This document shows positions 8,624 through 19,372 of a DNA stretch of 64,000 nucleotides, one piece after another. Source of the stretch: Rhodococcus rhodochrous (GTDB taxonomy: Bacteria; Actinomycetota; Actinomycetes; Mycobacteriales; Mycobacteriaceae). Position numbers and translations under genes: made by a program. The stretch covers positions 2,781,444 to 2,845,443 of the forward strand of contig NZ_LT906450.1 of the NCBI RefSeq assembly GCF_900187265.1. Direction: 5' to 3'. Every line of letters starts with the position of its first letter. The stretch's first letter is position 1. Under the pieces are notes generated by a model that saw only the letters and a list, made by a program, of their open reading frames with translations, was not told the origin of the DNA and did not search any database.

Positions 8624-11600
8624 ATGTCCACCCCACTTCATTCTGTCCTGCTCGATGCGCTGACCCAGCGCGTTGTCATCGGAGACGGGGCGATGGGCAC
8701 CATGTTGCAGGCCGCGGATCTGTCGCTCGACGACTTCCGCGGTTTGGAGGGGTGCAACGAGATCCTCAACGAATCTCGTCCCGATGTGATCCGGGGGATC
8801 CACCGGGCGTACTTCGAGGCCGGCTCCGACGTCGTCTCGACGAACACCTTCGGCTGCAACCTGCCCAACCTCGCCGACTACGACATCGCCGACCGCATCC
8901 GTGAGCTGTCCGAGCTCGGTACCCGCCTCGCCCGCGAGGTCGCCGACGAGATGGGTCCCGGCGCCGACGGCATGGCCCGCATGGTGATCGGGTCGATGGG
9001 TCCAGGCACGAAGCTGCCCACCCTCGGGCACGCGCCGTTCGCTGCGCTGCGCGACGCCTACGGTGAGGCGGCGCTGGGCATGCTCGACGGGGGCGCCGAC
9101 GCGATCCTCGTGGAGACCTGCCAGGACCTGCTACAGGCGAAGGCCGCGATCATCGGCAGCAAGCGGGCGATGGAGCAGGCCGGTCGCCGGATCCCGATCG
9201 TCACCCACGTGACGGTGGAGACCACCGGCACGATGCTGCTCGGCTCCGAGATCGGTGCCGCGCTGACCGCCCTCGAACCGCTCGGCATCGACCTGATCGG
9301 GTTGAACTGCGCGACCGGTCCGGCGGAGATGAGCGAGCACCTGCGGTACCTGTCGCAGCACGCCACGATCCCGGTGTCGGTGATGCCGAACGCCGGTCTG
9401 CCGGTGCTGGGCGCGAACGGCGCCGAGTACCCGCTGCAGCCGGAGGAACTCGCCGAGGCGCTGGCCGGCTTCGTCTCCGACTATGGACTGACTTTCGTCG
9501 GTGGCTGCTGCGGCACCACCCCCGAGCACATCCGGCAGGTCGCCGAGGCGGTGCGCGGGCTGCAGCCGGCGCCGCGCGCCGCGCATCCGGAGCCGGGTGT
9601 GTCGTCGCTGTACACCGCGGTGCCGTTCGAGCAGGATGCGTCGATCCTGATGATCGGTGAGCGCACCAACACGAACGGGTCCAAGGCGTTCCGCGAGGCG
9701 ATGCTGGCCGCGGACTGGCAGAAGTGCCTGGACATCGCGAAGGATCAGATCCGCGACGGCGCACACATGCTGGACCTGAACGTCGACTATGTCGGGCGTG
9801 ACGGGGCGGCGGACATGGCGGAGTTGGCATCGCGGTTCGCGACATCGTCGACGCTGCCGATCATGATCGACTCGACGGAGCCGGATGTGATCAAGGCCGG
9901 CCTCGAGCATCTCGGTGGCCGTTGCGCGGTGAACTCGGTGAACTACGAGGACGGTGACGGCCCGGGTTCGCGGTTCGAGCGGATCATGGAGCACGTCGTC
10001 GAGCACGGCGCGGCGGTGGTCGCGCTGACCATCGACGAGGAGGGCCAGGCCCGCACCGCCGAGCACAAGGTGCGCATCGCCGAGCGGCTGATCACCGATC
10101 TGACCGGCAAGTGGGGGCTGTCGCCGCAGGACATCATCGTCGATGCGTTGACCTTCCCGATCTCCACGGGCCAGGAGGAGGTGCGGCGCGATGCGATCGA
10201 GACGATCGAGGCGATCCGCCGCATCCACGAGGCGCACCCGGAGGTGCACTTCACCCTCGGTATCTCGAATGTGTCGTTCGGTCTGAATCCGGCGGCGCGG
10301 CAGGTGCTGAACTCGGTGTTCCTGCACGAGTGCACCGAGGCGGGGCTGGACACGGCGATCGTGCACGCGTCGAAGATCCTGCCGATGGCGCGGATCCCGG
10401 AGGAGCAGCGGCAGGTCGCGCTGGATCTGGTGTACGACCGGCGCCGCGAGGGGTACGACCCGCTGCAGAAGCTGATGGAGCTGTTCGAGGGTGTGTCGGC
10501 GGCGTCGGCACGCGAGTCGCGCGCGCAGGAACTGGCCGCGTTGCCGCTGTTCGAGCGGCTCGAGCGGCGCATCGTCGACGGGGAGCGCAACGGTCTCGAG
10601 GACGATCTGACCGAGGCGATGAAGACCACGCCGCCGCTGGCGATCATCAACGACACGCTGCTGTCGGGCATGAAGACGGTCGGTGAGCTGTTCGGGTCGG
10701 GACAGATGCAGTTGCCGTTCGTGCTGCAGTCCGCCGAGGTGATGAAGACCGCGGTGGCGTTCCTGGAGCCGCACATGGAGTCGACCGGCGACGAGGGCAA
10801 GGGCCGGATCGTGCTGGCGACGGTCAAGGGCGATGTGCACGACATCGGCAAGAATCTCGTGGACATCATCCTGTCGAACAACGGCTACGAGGTGGTCAAC
10901 CTCGGTATCAAGCAGCCGATCGCGACGATCCTCGACGCGGCGGTGGACAAGCGCGCCGATGTGATCGGCATGTCGGGTCTGCTGGTGAAGTCGACCGTGG
11001 TGATGAAGGAGAACCTCGAGGAGCTCAACGCTCGCGGGGTCGCCGAGCAGTTCCCGGTGTTGCTCGGTGGTGCGGCGCTGACCCGCAGCTACGTCGAGAA
11101 CGATCTGGCGGAGGTCTACGAGGGCAAGGTCTCCTACGCACGCGATGCGTTCGAGGGTCTGTCGTTGATGGACCGGGTCATGGCGGAGAAGCGTGGTGAG
11201 GGTCCGGCGCCGGACAGCCCGGAGGCGATCGAGGCTGCCCGCAAGGCCGCCGAGCGCAAGGAGCGGCACGAGCGCAGCAAGCGGATCGCGGAGAAGCGCA
11301 AGGCCGCGGAGACGCCGGTGGAGATCCCCGAGCGCAGTGATGTCGCGAAGGATCTGCCGGTGCCGACGCCGCCGTTCTGGGGCACCCGGGTGATCAAGGG
11401 CATCCCGCTGGCCGACTATGCGGCGCTGATCGACGAGCGTGCGCTGTTCCTGGGGCAGTGGGGGTTGCGTGGGCAGCGCGGCGGCGACGGCCCGACCTAC
11501 GAGGAACTCGTGGAGACCGAGGGCCGGCCACGGTTGCGGTACTGGCTGGACCGGTTGGCTACCGAGGGCATCCTGCAGCACGCGGCGGTGGTGTACGGCT

Positions 11601-12193
11601 ACTTCCCGGCGGTGTCCGAGGGTGACGACGTGGTGGTGCTGACCGAGCCGCGTCCGGATGCGCCCGAGCGCTACCGGTTCACCTTCCCGCGGCAGCAGCG
11701 TTCGCGGTTCCTGTGCATCGCCGATTTCGTGCGGTCGCGGGAGGATGCGATCGCGTCGGGTCAGGTGGATGTGTGGCCGTTCCAGCTGGTGACGATGGGG
11801 CAGCCGATCGCGGACTTCGCGAACGAGCTGTTCGCGTCGAATTCGTACCGCGACTATCTCGAAGTGCACGGCATCGGTGTGCAGCTGACCGAGGCGCTGG
11901 CCGAGTACTGGCATCGGCGGGTGCGGCAGGAGCTGGCGTTCGCCGAGGGCGGCACGGCGGCGGACGAGGATCCGGAGGAGGTCGCGGAGTACTTCAAGCT
12001 CGCCTATCGCGGCGCCCGGTTCGCGTTCGGTTACGGCGCGTGTCCGAATCTCGAGGACCGCATCAAGCTGGTCGAGTTGCTCGAACCCGAGCGGATCGGG
12101 GTGGAGTTGTCCGAGGAGTTGCAGTTGCATCCCGAGCAGTCCACCGATGCGTTCGTGCTGCACCACCCGGAGGCGAAGTACTTCAATGTCTGA
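8624..12193 (+). CDS. metH: Cobalamin-dependent methionine synthase
   Basis: Transfers a methyl group from methyltetrahydrofolate via cobalamin to homocysteine, making methionine. The 1189 residues hold all four modules: a homocysteine domain (1-310) with zinc ligands C229 and C295-C296, a pterin domain (about 340-620), a B12 domain with the axial-histidine motif DVHDIG (H739), and the AdoMet reactivation domain (about 890-1189). The ATG follows GAAGGG. The open frame continues 5' of this ATG, but only as antisense to the PAC2 gene. The 51-bp upstream spacer is too short for a cobalamin riboswitch. A HAD gene overlaps its 3' end. Confidence 0.97.
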   Translation: MSTPLHSVLLDALTQRVVIGDGAMGTMLQAADLSLDDFRGLEGCNEILNESRPDVIRGIHRAYFEAGSDVVSTNTFGCNLPNLADYDIADRIRELSELGTRLAREVADEMGPGADGMARMVIGSMGPGTKLPTLGHAPFAALRDAYGEAALGMLDGGADAILVETCQDLLQAKAAIIGSKRAMEQAGRRIPIVTHVTVETTGTMLLGSEIGAALTALEPLGIDLIGLNCATGPAEMSEHLRYLSQHATIPVSVMPNAGLPVLGANGAEYPLQPEELAEALAGFVSDYGLTFVGGCCGTTPEHIRQVAEAVRGLQPAPRAAHPEPGVSSLYTAVPFEQDASILMIGERTNTNGSKAFREAMLAADWQKCLDIAKDQIRDGAHMLDLNVDYVGRDGAADMAELASRFATSSTLPIMIDSTEPDVIKAGLEHLGGRCAVNSVNYEDGDGPGSRFERIMEHVVEHGAAVVALTIDEEGQARTAEHKVRIAERLITDLTGKWGLSPQDIIVDALTFPISTGQEEVRRDAIETIEAIRRIHEAHPEVHFTLGISNVSFGLNPAARQVLNSVFLHECTEAGLDTAIVHASKILPMARIPEEQRQVALDLVYDRRREGYDPLQKLMELFEGVSAASARESRAQELAALPLFERLERRIVDGERNGLEDDLTEAMKTTPPLAIINDTLLSGMKTVGELFGSGQMQLPFVLQSAEVMKTAVAFLEPHMESTGDEGKGRIVLATVKGDVHDIGKNLVDIILSNNGYEVVNLGIKQPIATILDAAVDKRADVIGMSGLLVKSTVVMKENLEELNARGVAEQFPVLLGGAALTRSYVENDLAEVYEGKVSYARDAFEGLSLMDRVMAEKRGEGPAPDSPEAIEAARKAAERKERHERSKRIAEKRKAAETPVEIPERSDVAKDLPVPTPPFWGTRVIKGIPLADYAALIDERALFLGQWGLRGQRGGDGPTYEELVETEGRPRLRYWLDRLATEGILQHAAVVYGYFPAVSEGDDVVVLTEPRPDAPERYRFTFPRQQRSRFLCIADFVRSREDAIASGQVDVWPFQLVTMGQPIADFANELFASNSYRDYLEVHGIGVQLTEALAEYWHRRVRQELAFAEGGTAADEDPEEVAEYFKLAYRGARFAFGYGACPNLEDRIKLVELLEPERIGVELSEELQLHPEQSTDAFVLHHPEAKYFNV

Positions 12194-12893
12194 TCGGGTG
12201 GAGGCGCCGCTCGCGGTGCAGACCGGTGCGCTGCGGGCGGTGCTGTGGGACATGGACGGCACCCTGCTCGAATCGGAACGCTTGTGGGACATCGGGATGC
12301 ACGAGTTGTCGTTGCATCTCGGTGGGCCGATGAGCGACGAGACCCGCATCTCCACGATCGGTGGGCCGATGGATCTGGCGGTGCTGCGTACCTTCGCCGG
12401 GCTGGGTCTGGAACCGACCCCGGACGAGGCGGCGGCTGCGGCGGCGTGGTTGACCGGCTACATGGGCCGGTTGTTCGCCGACGGACTCACGTGGCGGCCC
12501 GGCGCGCAGGCTGCGCTGCGCACCGTCCGTGAGGCCGGGTTGGGGTCGGTGCTGGTGACCAATACCGAGCGGGCGTTGTGCGAGGTGGCCCTCGAGACCT
12601 TGGGCCGCGAGCATTTCGATCATTCGGTGTGCGGGGACGAGGTGCCGGCCGGCAAGCCGGATCCGGCGCCCTACCGTCGGGCTGCGGAGTTGCTCGGGCT
12701 GGATCCGGCGCAGTGCCTGGCGGTGGAGGATTCCCCGACCGGGGCGGCCGCGGCGGATGCGGCCGGGTGCACGGTGCTGGTGGTGCCGTCGCTGGTGGAG
12801 GTGCCCGGCTCGGAGCGGCGGGTGTTCCGGTCCACCCTCGAGGGGTTGAGCGCCGAGGATCTGCACGAGCTGCACGGGGCGGGGGTGTCCTGA
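12186..12893 (+). CDS. HAD-superfamily phosphatase, beta-phosphoglucomutase-like
   Basis: A 235-residue HAD subfamily IA hydrolase. Motif I is DMDGT (nucleophile Asp in [12 protein letters not shown]), motif II is VTNTE, and motifs III/IV are GKPDP and [12 protein letters not shown]. It probably dephosphorylates a small sugar or nucleotide phosphate, but the substrate is unknown. The ATG overlaps the end of metH by eight bases, so it is cotranscribed with metH and followed two bases later by trhO. Confidence 0.88.
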   Translation: MSDRVEAPLAVQTGALRAVLWDMDGTLLESERLWDIGMHELSLHLGGPMSDETRISTIGGPMDLAVLRTFAGLGLEPTPDEAAAAAAWLTGYMGRLFADGLTWRPGAQAALRTVREAGLGSVLVTNTERALCEVALETLGREHFDHSVCGDEVPAGKPDPAPYRRAAELLGLDPAQCLAVEDSPTGAAAADAAGCTVLVVPSLVEVPGSERRVFRSTLEGLSAEDLHELHGAGVS

Positions 12894-12894
12894 G

Positions 12895-13755
12895 GTGGCG
12901 GTCCCGAAGATCGTGTTGTTCTACAAGTTCGTCCCGCTGCCCGACCCGGAGGCGATCCGGTTGTGGCAGCACACCCTCGCGTCGTCGCTGGGGTTGACCG
13001 GGCGGATCCTGATCTCGGAGCACGGCATCAACGGCACCGTCGGCGGCGACATCGCCGATGTGAAGAAGTATGTGCGCGGGTTGCGCAGTTATGCGGCGTT
13101 CAAGGACACCGACATCAAGTGGTCCGACGGTACCGGTGACGACTTCCCGCGGTTGTCGGTGAAGGTGCGCCCGGAGATCGTGACCTTCGGGGTGCCCGAC
13201 GAGGTGAAGGTCGACGAGCACGGCATCGTCGACGGCGGCACCCATCTGTCGCCGCACGGTGTGCACGAGCTGGTCGCCGAGCGCGGCGACGAGGTGGTGT
13301 TCTTCGACGGCCGCAACCGGTTCGAGGCGCAGATCGGCCGGTTCCGGGACGCGATCGTGCCGGATGTCGCCACGACCCGCGATTTCGTCGCCGAGCTCGA
13401 CAGCGGACGCTACGACCATCTCAAGGGCCGTCCGGTGGTCACCTACTGCACCGGTGGGGTGCGCTGTGAGGTGCTGTCGGCGCTGATGCGCAACCGCGGG
13501 TTCGAGGAGGTCTACCAGCTCGACGGTGGCATCGTCCGCTATGGCGAGACCTTCGGCGACGAGGGTCTGTGGGAGGGGTCGCTGTACGTCTTCGACGGGC
13601 GGATGAACGTCGAGTTCAGCGACGCCGCGACGGTGATCGGCCGCTGCACCCTGTGCGGGTCTCACACCTCGCGGTATCGGAACCATCCGGACATCCACGG
13701 CCGGGAGCTGACTCTGGTGTGTGAGGGCTGCGTCCCGGACCCCGTGGAGGCGTAG
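12895..13755 (+). CDS. trhO: tRNA uridine(34) hydroxylase (TrhO/YceA family, rhodanese fold)
   Basis: This family hydroxylates the wobble uridine of certain tRNAs to 5-hydroxyuridine. The 286-residue protein has an N-terminal acylphosphatase-like domain ([25 protein letters not shown]), a central rhodanese domain with active-site Cys185 in YCTGGVRCE, and a C-terminal cysteine cluster (CTLCGS and CEGC) that suggests metal binding. GTG start, immediately after the HAD gene. The next gene begins five bases after its stop, so metH-HAD-trhO-RluA read as one unit. Confidence 0.92.
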   Translation: MAVPKIVLFYKFVPLPDPEAIRLWQHTLASSLGLTGRILISEHGINGTVGGDIADVKKYVRGLRSYAAFKDTDIKWSDGTGDDFPRLSVKVRPEIVTFGVPDEVKVDEHGIVDGGTHLSPHGVHELVAERGDEVVFFDGRNRFEAQIGRFRDAIVPDVATTRDFVAELDSGRYDHLKGRPVVTYCTGGVRCEVLSALMRNRGFEEVYQLDGGIVRYGETFGDEGLWEGSLYVFDGRMNVEFSDAATVIGRCTLCGSHTSRYRNHPDIHGRELTLVCEGCVPDPVEA

Positions 13756-13759
13756 ACCG

Positions 13760-14647
13760 GTGCGTGCTGCACCGCTGCCGGTGCGCGACGGGCTCGGTCC
13801 CGATCGGGTCCGGATGCCCGCCGACGTCGACGCGGCCACGATCGTCGAGTTCCTGCAGGCCGGCCATCCCGAGGAGGACTGGGCGGCGCACATGGCCGCG
13901 GGCGAGCTGGTCGACGAGCACGGCCGCCGCATCGACGCGCGCACGCCGTATCAGCCGACGCGGTTCGTGTACTTCTACCGCGATCCGGCGCCGGAGGTGC
14001 CGGTGCCGTTCCCGGTGCACGTGCTGCACCGGGAGGACGGTTTCGTCGTCGTCGACAAGCCGCATTTCCTGGCGACGATCCCGCGCGGCGCGCACATCCG
14101 CGAGTCGGTGGTGGTGCGGTTGCGGCGCGAGCTGGAGTTACCGCATCTGGTGCCGGTGCACCGGCTCGACCGGATGACCGCCGGGGTGCTGCTGTGCACG
14201 TCGGATCCGGCGTGGCGGCGGCCCTATCAGGAGCTGTTCGAACGGCAGCGGGTGCGCAAGGTGTATGAGGCCGTCGCCGGCTACCGCCCGGACTTGTCGT
14301 TCCCGCAGGTGGTGCGCACCCGGATCGTCAAGCGGCACGGGGAGCTGACGGCCGAGCAGTTCGCCGACGAGCCGAATTCGGAGACGCGCATCGAGTTGGT
14401 CGAGCGGCGGGGGGAGCTGGCCCGCTACCGGTTGTTCCCGCGTACCGGTCGTACCCATCAGTTGCGGCTGCATCTGGCGTGGTTGGGGGTGCCGATCGTG
14501 GGGGACAACTTCTATCCGCGGTTCCGGCGGCGCTGCGCGGACGATTTCACCGATCCGTTGCGGTTGCTGGCGCGGTCGCTGGAGTTCACCGATCCGATCA
14601 GTGGGGTGGCGCAGCGGTTCGTCAGCGGGCGCGAACTCGAGTTCTGA
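13760..14647 (+). CDS. RluA-family RNA pseudouridine synthase
   Basis: A 295-residue enzyme predicted to isomerise uridines in rRNA or tRNA to pseudouridine. The catalytic aspartate lies in [10 protein letters not shown]. Downstream are the [14 protein letters not shown] and [22 protein letters not shown] motifs of the RluA class. The GTG start follows GGAGG from the end of trhO. The first 90 residues differ from the S4 domain of many relatives, so the exact target is uncertain. Confidence 0.88.
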   Translation: MRAAPLPVRDGLGPDRVRMPADVDAATIVEFLQAGHPEEDWAAHMAAGELVDEHGRRIDARTPYQPTRFVYFYRDPAPEVPVPFPVHVLHREDGFVVVDKPHFLATIPRGAHIRESVVVRLRRELELPHLVPVHRLDRMTAGVLLCTSDPAWRRPYQELFERQRVRKVYEAVAGYRPDLSFPQVVRTRIVKRHGELTAEQFADEPNSETRIELVERRGELARYRLFPRTGRTHQLRLHLAWLGVPIVGDNFYPRFRRRCADDFTDPLRLLARSLEFTDPISGVAQRFVSGRELEF

Positions 14648-14708
14648 GCGGGTGTCGGTGCCTTCTGGGCGTGTGTCGGTGTCCTGGCTGCGGGGCCGGT
14701 GGCGCGGC

Positions 14709-14990
14709 ATGAAACAATCGACTCCTGTGAAGACCTTCGATTCCCTGTTCGCCGAGCTGTCCGAACGCGCCGCGACCCGCCCCGAGGGCTCCGGCACCGT
14801 CGCCGCCCTGGACGCCGGCGTGCATTTCCAGGGCAAGAAGGTACTCGAAGAGGCCGGTGAGGTGTGGATCGCCGCCGAGTACCAGTCCGACGAGGAACTG
14901 TCCGAGGAGATTTCGCAGCTGCTGTACTGGGTGCAGGTGCTGATGGTGGGGCGGGGTCTGAAGCTCGAGGACGTCTACAAGCATCTGTGA
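14709..14990 (+). CDS. hisE: Phosphoribosyl-ATP pyrophosphatase
   Basis: Second step of histidine synthesis: hydrolyses phosphoribosyl-ATP to phosphoribosyl-AMP. The 93-residue alpha-helical protein has the MazG-like metal motif [11 protein letters not shown] and the [14 protein letters not shown] helix. Length and opening residues match the M. tuberculosis HisE as I remember it, which supports the ATG at 14709 over the in-frame GTG at 14727. hisG follows 92 bp downstream, the conserved actinobacterial order. Confidence 0.95.
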   Translation: MKQSTPVKTFDSLFAELSERAATRPEGSGTVAALDAGVHFQGKKVLEEAGEVWIAAEYQSDEELSEEISQLLYWVQVLMVGRGLKLEDVYKHL

Positions 14991-15082
14991 CGGCCGGTGG
15001 CCCGCTCGCCGGTGCCGCCGTCCGTGCCCTGTAGATCCCTATCCTCGCTTCTGCTCGTCGTTCGAAAGGACCCAATTCCGTC

Positions 15083-15946
15083 ATGCTGCGCGTCGCAGTC
15101 CCCAACAAAGGTTCGCTGTCCGAGTCCGCCGCCGAGATCCTGCAGGAGGCCGGCTACCGTCGGCGCACCGACTCGCGGGATCTGACGGTCATCGACCCGG
15201 TCAACGAGGTCGAGTTCTTCTTCCTGCGGCCGAAGGACATCGCGATCTACGTCGGGTCCGGCGAGCTGGATCTGGGGATCACCGGCCGCGACCTGGCGAT
15301 GGATTCGGGGGCTCCGGTCACCGAGCGGTTGTCGCTGGGCTTCGGGTCGTCGCGCTTCCGGTACGCCGCGCCGAAGGGCCGCGACTGGTCGGTCGAGGAT
15401 CTGCGGGGCCTGCGCATCGCCACCTCGTACGCGAATCTGGTGCGTCGTGATCTCGCCGCCCGCGGCATCGAGGCCGAGGTGATCCGGCTCGACGGTGCGG
15501 TGGAGATCTCCATCCAGCTCGGCGTCGCCGACGCGATCGCCGATGTGGTCGGCTCGGGCCGGACGTTGCGGCAGCACGATCTCGTCGCCTTCGGGGAGTC
15601 GCTGTGCGATTCGGAGGGTGTGCTGATCGAGCGGGAGGGTTCGGATCACTCGGATCGGGCCCGGAACCAGCTGATCGCCCGTCTCGAGGGTGTGGTCTTC
15701 GCGCAGCAGTACGTGATGATCGATTACGACTGCCCGAAGCACCTGCTCGAGCAGGCCGTCGAGGTCACGCCCGGTCTCGAGTCGCCGACGATCTCGCCGC
15801 TGGCGAACGAGAACTCGGTGGCGGTGCGGGCGATGGTGCCGCGCAAGGGCCACAACGCGGTGATGGACCGGCTCGCCGAGATCGGTGCCCGCGCGATCCT
15901 CGCGTCGAACATCCGCTCGTGCCGGGCGATGCGCGCCCCCGAATAG
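15083..15946 (+). CDS. hisG: ATP phosphoribosyltransferase
   Basis: First committed enzyme of histidine synthesis, joining ATP and PRPP. The 287-residue long-form protein begins [14 protein letters not shown]. It contains the PRPP-binding [16 protein letters not shown] loop and a C-terminal ACT-like regulatory domain ([15 protein letters not shown] onward) expected to bind histidine for feedback inhibition. GAAAGGA precedes the ATG. A TATCCT hexamer near 15049 could give hisG its own promoter besides read-through from hisE. Confidence 0.96.
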   Translation: MLRVAVPNKGSLSESAAEILQEAGYRRRTDSRDLTVIDPVNEVEFFFLRPKDIAIYVGSGELDLGITGRDLAMDSGAPVTERLSLGFGSSRFRYAAPKGRDWSVEDLRGLRIATSYANLVRRDLAARGIEAEVIRLDGAVEISIQLGVADAIADVVGSGRTLRQHDLVAFGESLCDSEGVLIEREGSDHSDRARNQLIARLEGVVFAQQYVMIDYDCPKHLLEQAVEVTPGLESPTISPLANENSVAVRAMVPRKGHNAVMDRLAEIGARAILASNIRSCRAMRAPE

Positions 15947-15970
15947 ACGCGCACCTTCCCGTCGTCTTCC

Positions 15971-16002
15971 GGTGCGGCCCCGCTGATCAGCGGGGCCGCA
16001 CC
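15971..16002. terminator. Strong bidirectional hairpin after hisG
   Basis: Perfect 14-bp stem, GGTGCGGCCCCGCT (15971-15984) and AGCGGGGCCGCACC (15989-16002), with a GATC loop. It follows the hisG stop by 24 bases. On the other strand it overlaps the last codons and stop of the thioesterase gene, so it can end both converging transcripts. Confidence 0.7.
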
Positions 16003-16826
16003 TGTACGTTCTGGGCGATGCGGCCGAGCGCGCCGGTCTCGTCGTAGAGCAGACCGGCGGTCATTCCGATCCCGTCGGGTCCGACGGACATCTCGGCGGC
16101 GATCCCCACCCAGTCCTGTTCACCGAACTCGGGGGCGCGGAACAGGTGCACGGTCAGTTCGGTGTTGAGGAAGGTGTACTCGCGGGCGTCGAGTTTGGAT
16201 CCGACACCGTTCGCGACGTCGGCGACGCTCATCAACCGGTCGAGGCCGCTGGGGGTTTCGCCTTCGACGAGGGCGATCTCGCTGCGCACCCACGCCGACG
16301 ACAGGCCGGGCACGCCGAAGGGGACGATGATGCGCCAGTCGACGGTGTCGATGTAGCCGCCCTTCCAGGAGGCGTGCGGGGCGGCGGCTTCGAAGTTGCC
16401 GGGGGCGGGCATCGGGGTTTCGGAGGTGCGCGCGACCTGCGGCAGGTCGATGGTTTCGAGGCGCCAGCCGGTGCCGCGCGCGACCGCGCGGTGGGTGCCG
16501 TCGGGGGCGGTGGCCCACAGTTCGGCGACGACGAGTTCGATGCGGCGGCCGGGTCGTTCGATGTGGGTGCGCACCTCGAGGTCGGTGAGCGGGACGGGGC
16601 CGAGCAGTTCGACGGTCAGTCGGCTCAGGCGGGTGTCGGGGCGGGGCCGGTGCCGTTCGATGGCGCGGGCGAGCAGCGCCGAGGGCGGGGCGCCGTGCTG
16701 CAGGTGCGGTCCCCAGGTGCTGACGGTGCGGTCGGTGGGGCGGAACACCGCGATCTCGACGTCCTCGACCGGACCGGTGGGGGTGGCCGGCTGGGGGACC
16801 GGCACGTAGTAGGCGGCGTCGCTCAC
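15987..16826 (-). CDS. Acyl-CoA thioesterase-like hotdog protein
   Basis: A 279-residue protein of the TesB-like double-hotdog family. The N-terminal half has WGPHLQHGAPPSALLARAIE, and the C-terminal half has DRLMSVADVANGVGSKL and the FLNTELTVHLFRAP strand. It probably hydrolyses an acyl-CoA, specificity unknown. The GTG start at 16826 overlaps the stop of the RecB-like gene by four bases, so the two are coupled. Its stop codon is embedded in a bidirectional terminator shared with hisG. Confidence 0.82.
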   Translation of the reverse strand: MSDAAYYVPVPQPATPTGPVEDVEIAVFRPTDRTVSTWGPHLQHGAPPSALLARAIERHRPRPDTRLSRLTVELLGPVPLTDLEVRTHIERPGRRIELVVAELWATAPDGTHRAVARGTGWRLETIDLPQVARTSETPMPAPGNFEAAAPHASWKGGYIDTVDWRIIVPFGVPGLSSAWVRSEIALVEGETPSGLDRLMSVADVANGVGSKLDAREYTFLNTELTVHLFRAPEFGEQDWVGIAAEMSVGPDGIGMTAGLLYDETGALGRIAQNVQVRPR

Positions 16827-17734
16827 TCGGGATTCTCCTGCTGCTCGATGCGGTGGGGCGCACCCGACGTCGACTGGATCGACGGTGTCGATCGGGTCGA
16901 CTGGATCGACTGCGTCGCAACGCCGTCGAGGGGATACGGCGGTGGGGTACCGCCGAACGCCGGGCACAGTGCCCGATGATCGCACCACCGGCAGCCGGGG
17001 CCGGGACGGGGGCGGAAGTCGCCGCTGCTGCGCAACTGCCGGATCGTCGCCCACATCGCCCGCACGATCCGTGCGAAGCGATCCAGCTCGTCGGGATCGG
17101 GCCGGTAGTGCAGCACCTGACCGTCGCCGAGATACAGCAGCCGCAGCGAGGCCGGGACGATGCCGCGCTGCCGCCACAGGATCAGCGCGTAGAACTTCAG
17201 TTGGAACAGCGCCGCCCGCTCCCCGCGCAGGGACGGGGCGCGACCGGTCTTGTAGTCGACGACGTGCACCGCACCGGCGGCGTCGACGTCGAGACGGTCG
17301 ATGATGCCGCGCAGCGGGACGTCGCCGTCGAGGGTGGTCTCCACCCGCAGCTCGCAGCCGTCTGCGGTGACGGCGGTGGGGTCCTCGACGGTGAAGTAGG
17401 TGCCCAGCAGCGCCGCGGCCTCGGCGAGGAACGCTGCGTCGTCGGTGTCGACGCCGAGATCGGGGGTGGCGGCGAGGACCCGGGCCAGGGCGTCGGGCAG
17501 CAGGGCCTGCGCGGCGGTGGGGGTGCGGGCCGGTCCGTCGAGGGCGAACAGCGCTTCGAGAGCGGCGTGGACGACGGTGCCGCGCGCCTGGGCGCGGGTC
17601 GGGGGTGCGGTGAGCCGGTCGACGGCCTTGAAGCGGTAGAGCAGCGGGCAGCGGGTGAAGTCGGCGGCGCGGGAGGGGGACAGGGCGACCGGCCGCACCG
17701 TGTCGGTGGGGGGTGTGGGCGCAGCTGTGGTCAC
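16823..17734 (-). CDS. RecB-like PD-(D/E)XK nuclease with Fe-S cysteines
   Basis: A 303-residue nuclease of the RecB/Cas4-like family, also found next to trmI in M. tuberculosis (Rv2119). The core motif is HVVDYKTG (catalytic Asp and Lys), preceded by LRGIIDRLDVD. Cysteines in FTRCP and the C-terminal GCRWCDHRALCP would coordinate a 4Fe-4S cluster. The GTG at 17734 is favoured because TAGCCT lies seven bases upstream, fitting a leaderless start; GTG 17764 is an alternative. The C-terminal tail is low-complexity (Ser/Thr/Gln/Ile) and is encoded by a short DNA repeat. Confidence 0.85.
   Translation of the reverse strand: MTTAAPTPPTDTVRPVALSPSRAADFTRCPLLYRFKAVDRLTAPPTRAQARGTVVHAALEALFALDGPARTPTAAQALLPDALARVLAATPDLGVDTDDAAFLAEAAALLGTYFTVEDPTAVTADGCELRVETTLDGDVPLRGIIDRLDVDAAGAVHVVDYKTGRAPSLRGERAALFQLKFYALILWRQRGIVPASLRLLYLGDGQVLHYRPDPDELDRFARIVRAMWATIRQLRSSGDFRPRPGPGCRWCDHRALCPAFGGTPPPYPLDGVATQSIQSTRSTPSIQSTSGAPHRIEQQENPE
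16869..16910. repeat. Short direct repeat in the 3' end of the RecB-like gene
   Basis: The 15-bp unit GTCGACTGGATCGAC occurs at 16869-16883 and again at 16896-16910, with a degenerate GTCGAT-rich link between. In the protein it produces the SIQST / TPSIQST tail. It looks like a slippage-prone tract outside the catalytic core. Confidence 0.7.
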
Positions 17735-17741
17735 ACCTGGC

Positions 17742-17747
17742 AGGCTA
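17742..17747 (-). promoter_or_regulatory. Leaderless -10 hexamer for the RecB-like gene
   Basis: TAGCCT on the minus strand, seven bases before the GTG at 17734. The spacing suits transcription starting at the start codon. Confidence 0.4.
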
Positions 17748-17748
17748 G

Positions 17749-18675
<927 letters not shown>

Positions 18676-18706
18676 GCCGACGCCGGTCTCCGCGAACCGG
18701 TGGAGG

Positions 18707-19186
18707 TCATTCGCAGCCGAGCGATCCCATGGTCAGGATCGAGCAGGCGCTCTCGTCGGCGATGACCCAGGTGCCGTCGATCTGTTCGAAGGTCAGCGGC
18801 ATCGGGGCGCCGCCGTGCGGGCCGGCGACCTCTGTCGTGGCGGTGACGGTGTCGGCGTCGACGGTGGTGATCTCGCCGACGGTACCGGTGAGGGGGTAGC
18901 CGGCGAGCACGCCGGTGAACCGGTCGAGCACGGCGGTGCGCTCGGTGCCGTTCTCCACGACGGCGGCGCGGTCCTCGGTGGTGGCGGCCGGGTCGAAGAA
19001 CACGTCGATCTGTTCCTGCAGCTGCTCGACGGTGACCGCGGCGGTGACGGGGGTGCTGGTGGTGGTCGTCGCGCTGGTCGTGGCAGCGGTGTCGTCGCCG
19101 GCGTCGTCGGAGCTGCAGCCGGTCACGGCGGTGAGGGCGGCGAGCGCGGTGGCGGCGCAGAGTGTGCGAACTGGACGTGGGGTCAC
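18707..19186 (-). CDS. Small secreted lipoprotein (LppK-like)
   Basis: A 159-residue lipoprotein. The signal peptide (RTLCAATALAALTAVTGCSS) ends in a lipobox with the lipidated cysteine at about residue 24. A Thr/Ala/Ser linker then leads to a domain of about 110 residues (VTVEQLQEQIDVFFDPAATTEDRAA...GTWVIADESAC). It sits between trmI and mpa, as LppK (Rv2116) does in M. tuberculosis. The function is unknown. GTG start after AAAGG. A -10-like TAATAT overlapping an iron-box-like dyad lies about 37 bp upstream, so expression may respond to iron. Confidence 0.82.
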   Translation of the reverse strand: MTPRPVRTLCAATALAALTAVTGCSSDDAGDDTAATTSATTTTSTPVTAAVTVEQLQEQIDVFFDPAATTEDRAAVVENGTERTAVLDRFTGVLAGYPLTGTVGEITTVDADTVTATTEVAGPHGGAPMPLTFEQIDGTWVIADESACSILTMGSLGCE

Positions 19187-19222
19187 GGAGGAGTACCTTT
19201 CGAGAGAAACGGTCGACGCATG

Positions 19223-19240
19223 ATATTAGGGGAGCCTAAC
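19223..19240 (-). promoter_or_regulatory. Iron-box-like dyad overlapping the lipoprotein promoter
   Basis: On the minus strand the motif TTAGGCTCCCCTAA (19226-19239) differs at one position from the right-hand 14 bases of the DtxR/IdeR-type box TTAGGCTCACCTAA as I recall it. The left five bases of the 19-bp box are not conserved. It overlaps TAATAT (19223-19228), a good -10 for the lipoprotein gene, where an iron-dependent repressor would be expected to bind. Confidence 0.45.
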
Positions 19241-19372
19241 AGCGTGTCGGGGGCGTGGCGCCATGGCGCGTCCCACACGCGACACATGTTCGGAACACGA
19301 CTGTTTCGTGTCCTCCCCCATGTGGGGCGATGTCCCGGTAGCGTGGAATGACCGACAGTGGAGGGAGTCGCT

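Noticed and set aside
9131-12355. Very long minus-strand frame opposite metH
   Set aside because: Over 1000 codons but no recognisable domain; it is the codon-bias shadow of metH.
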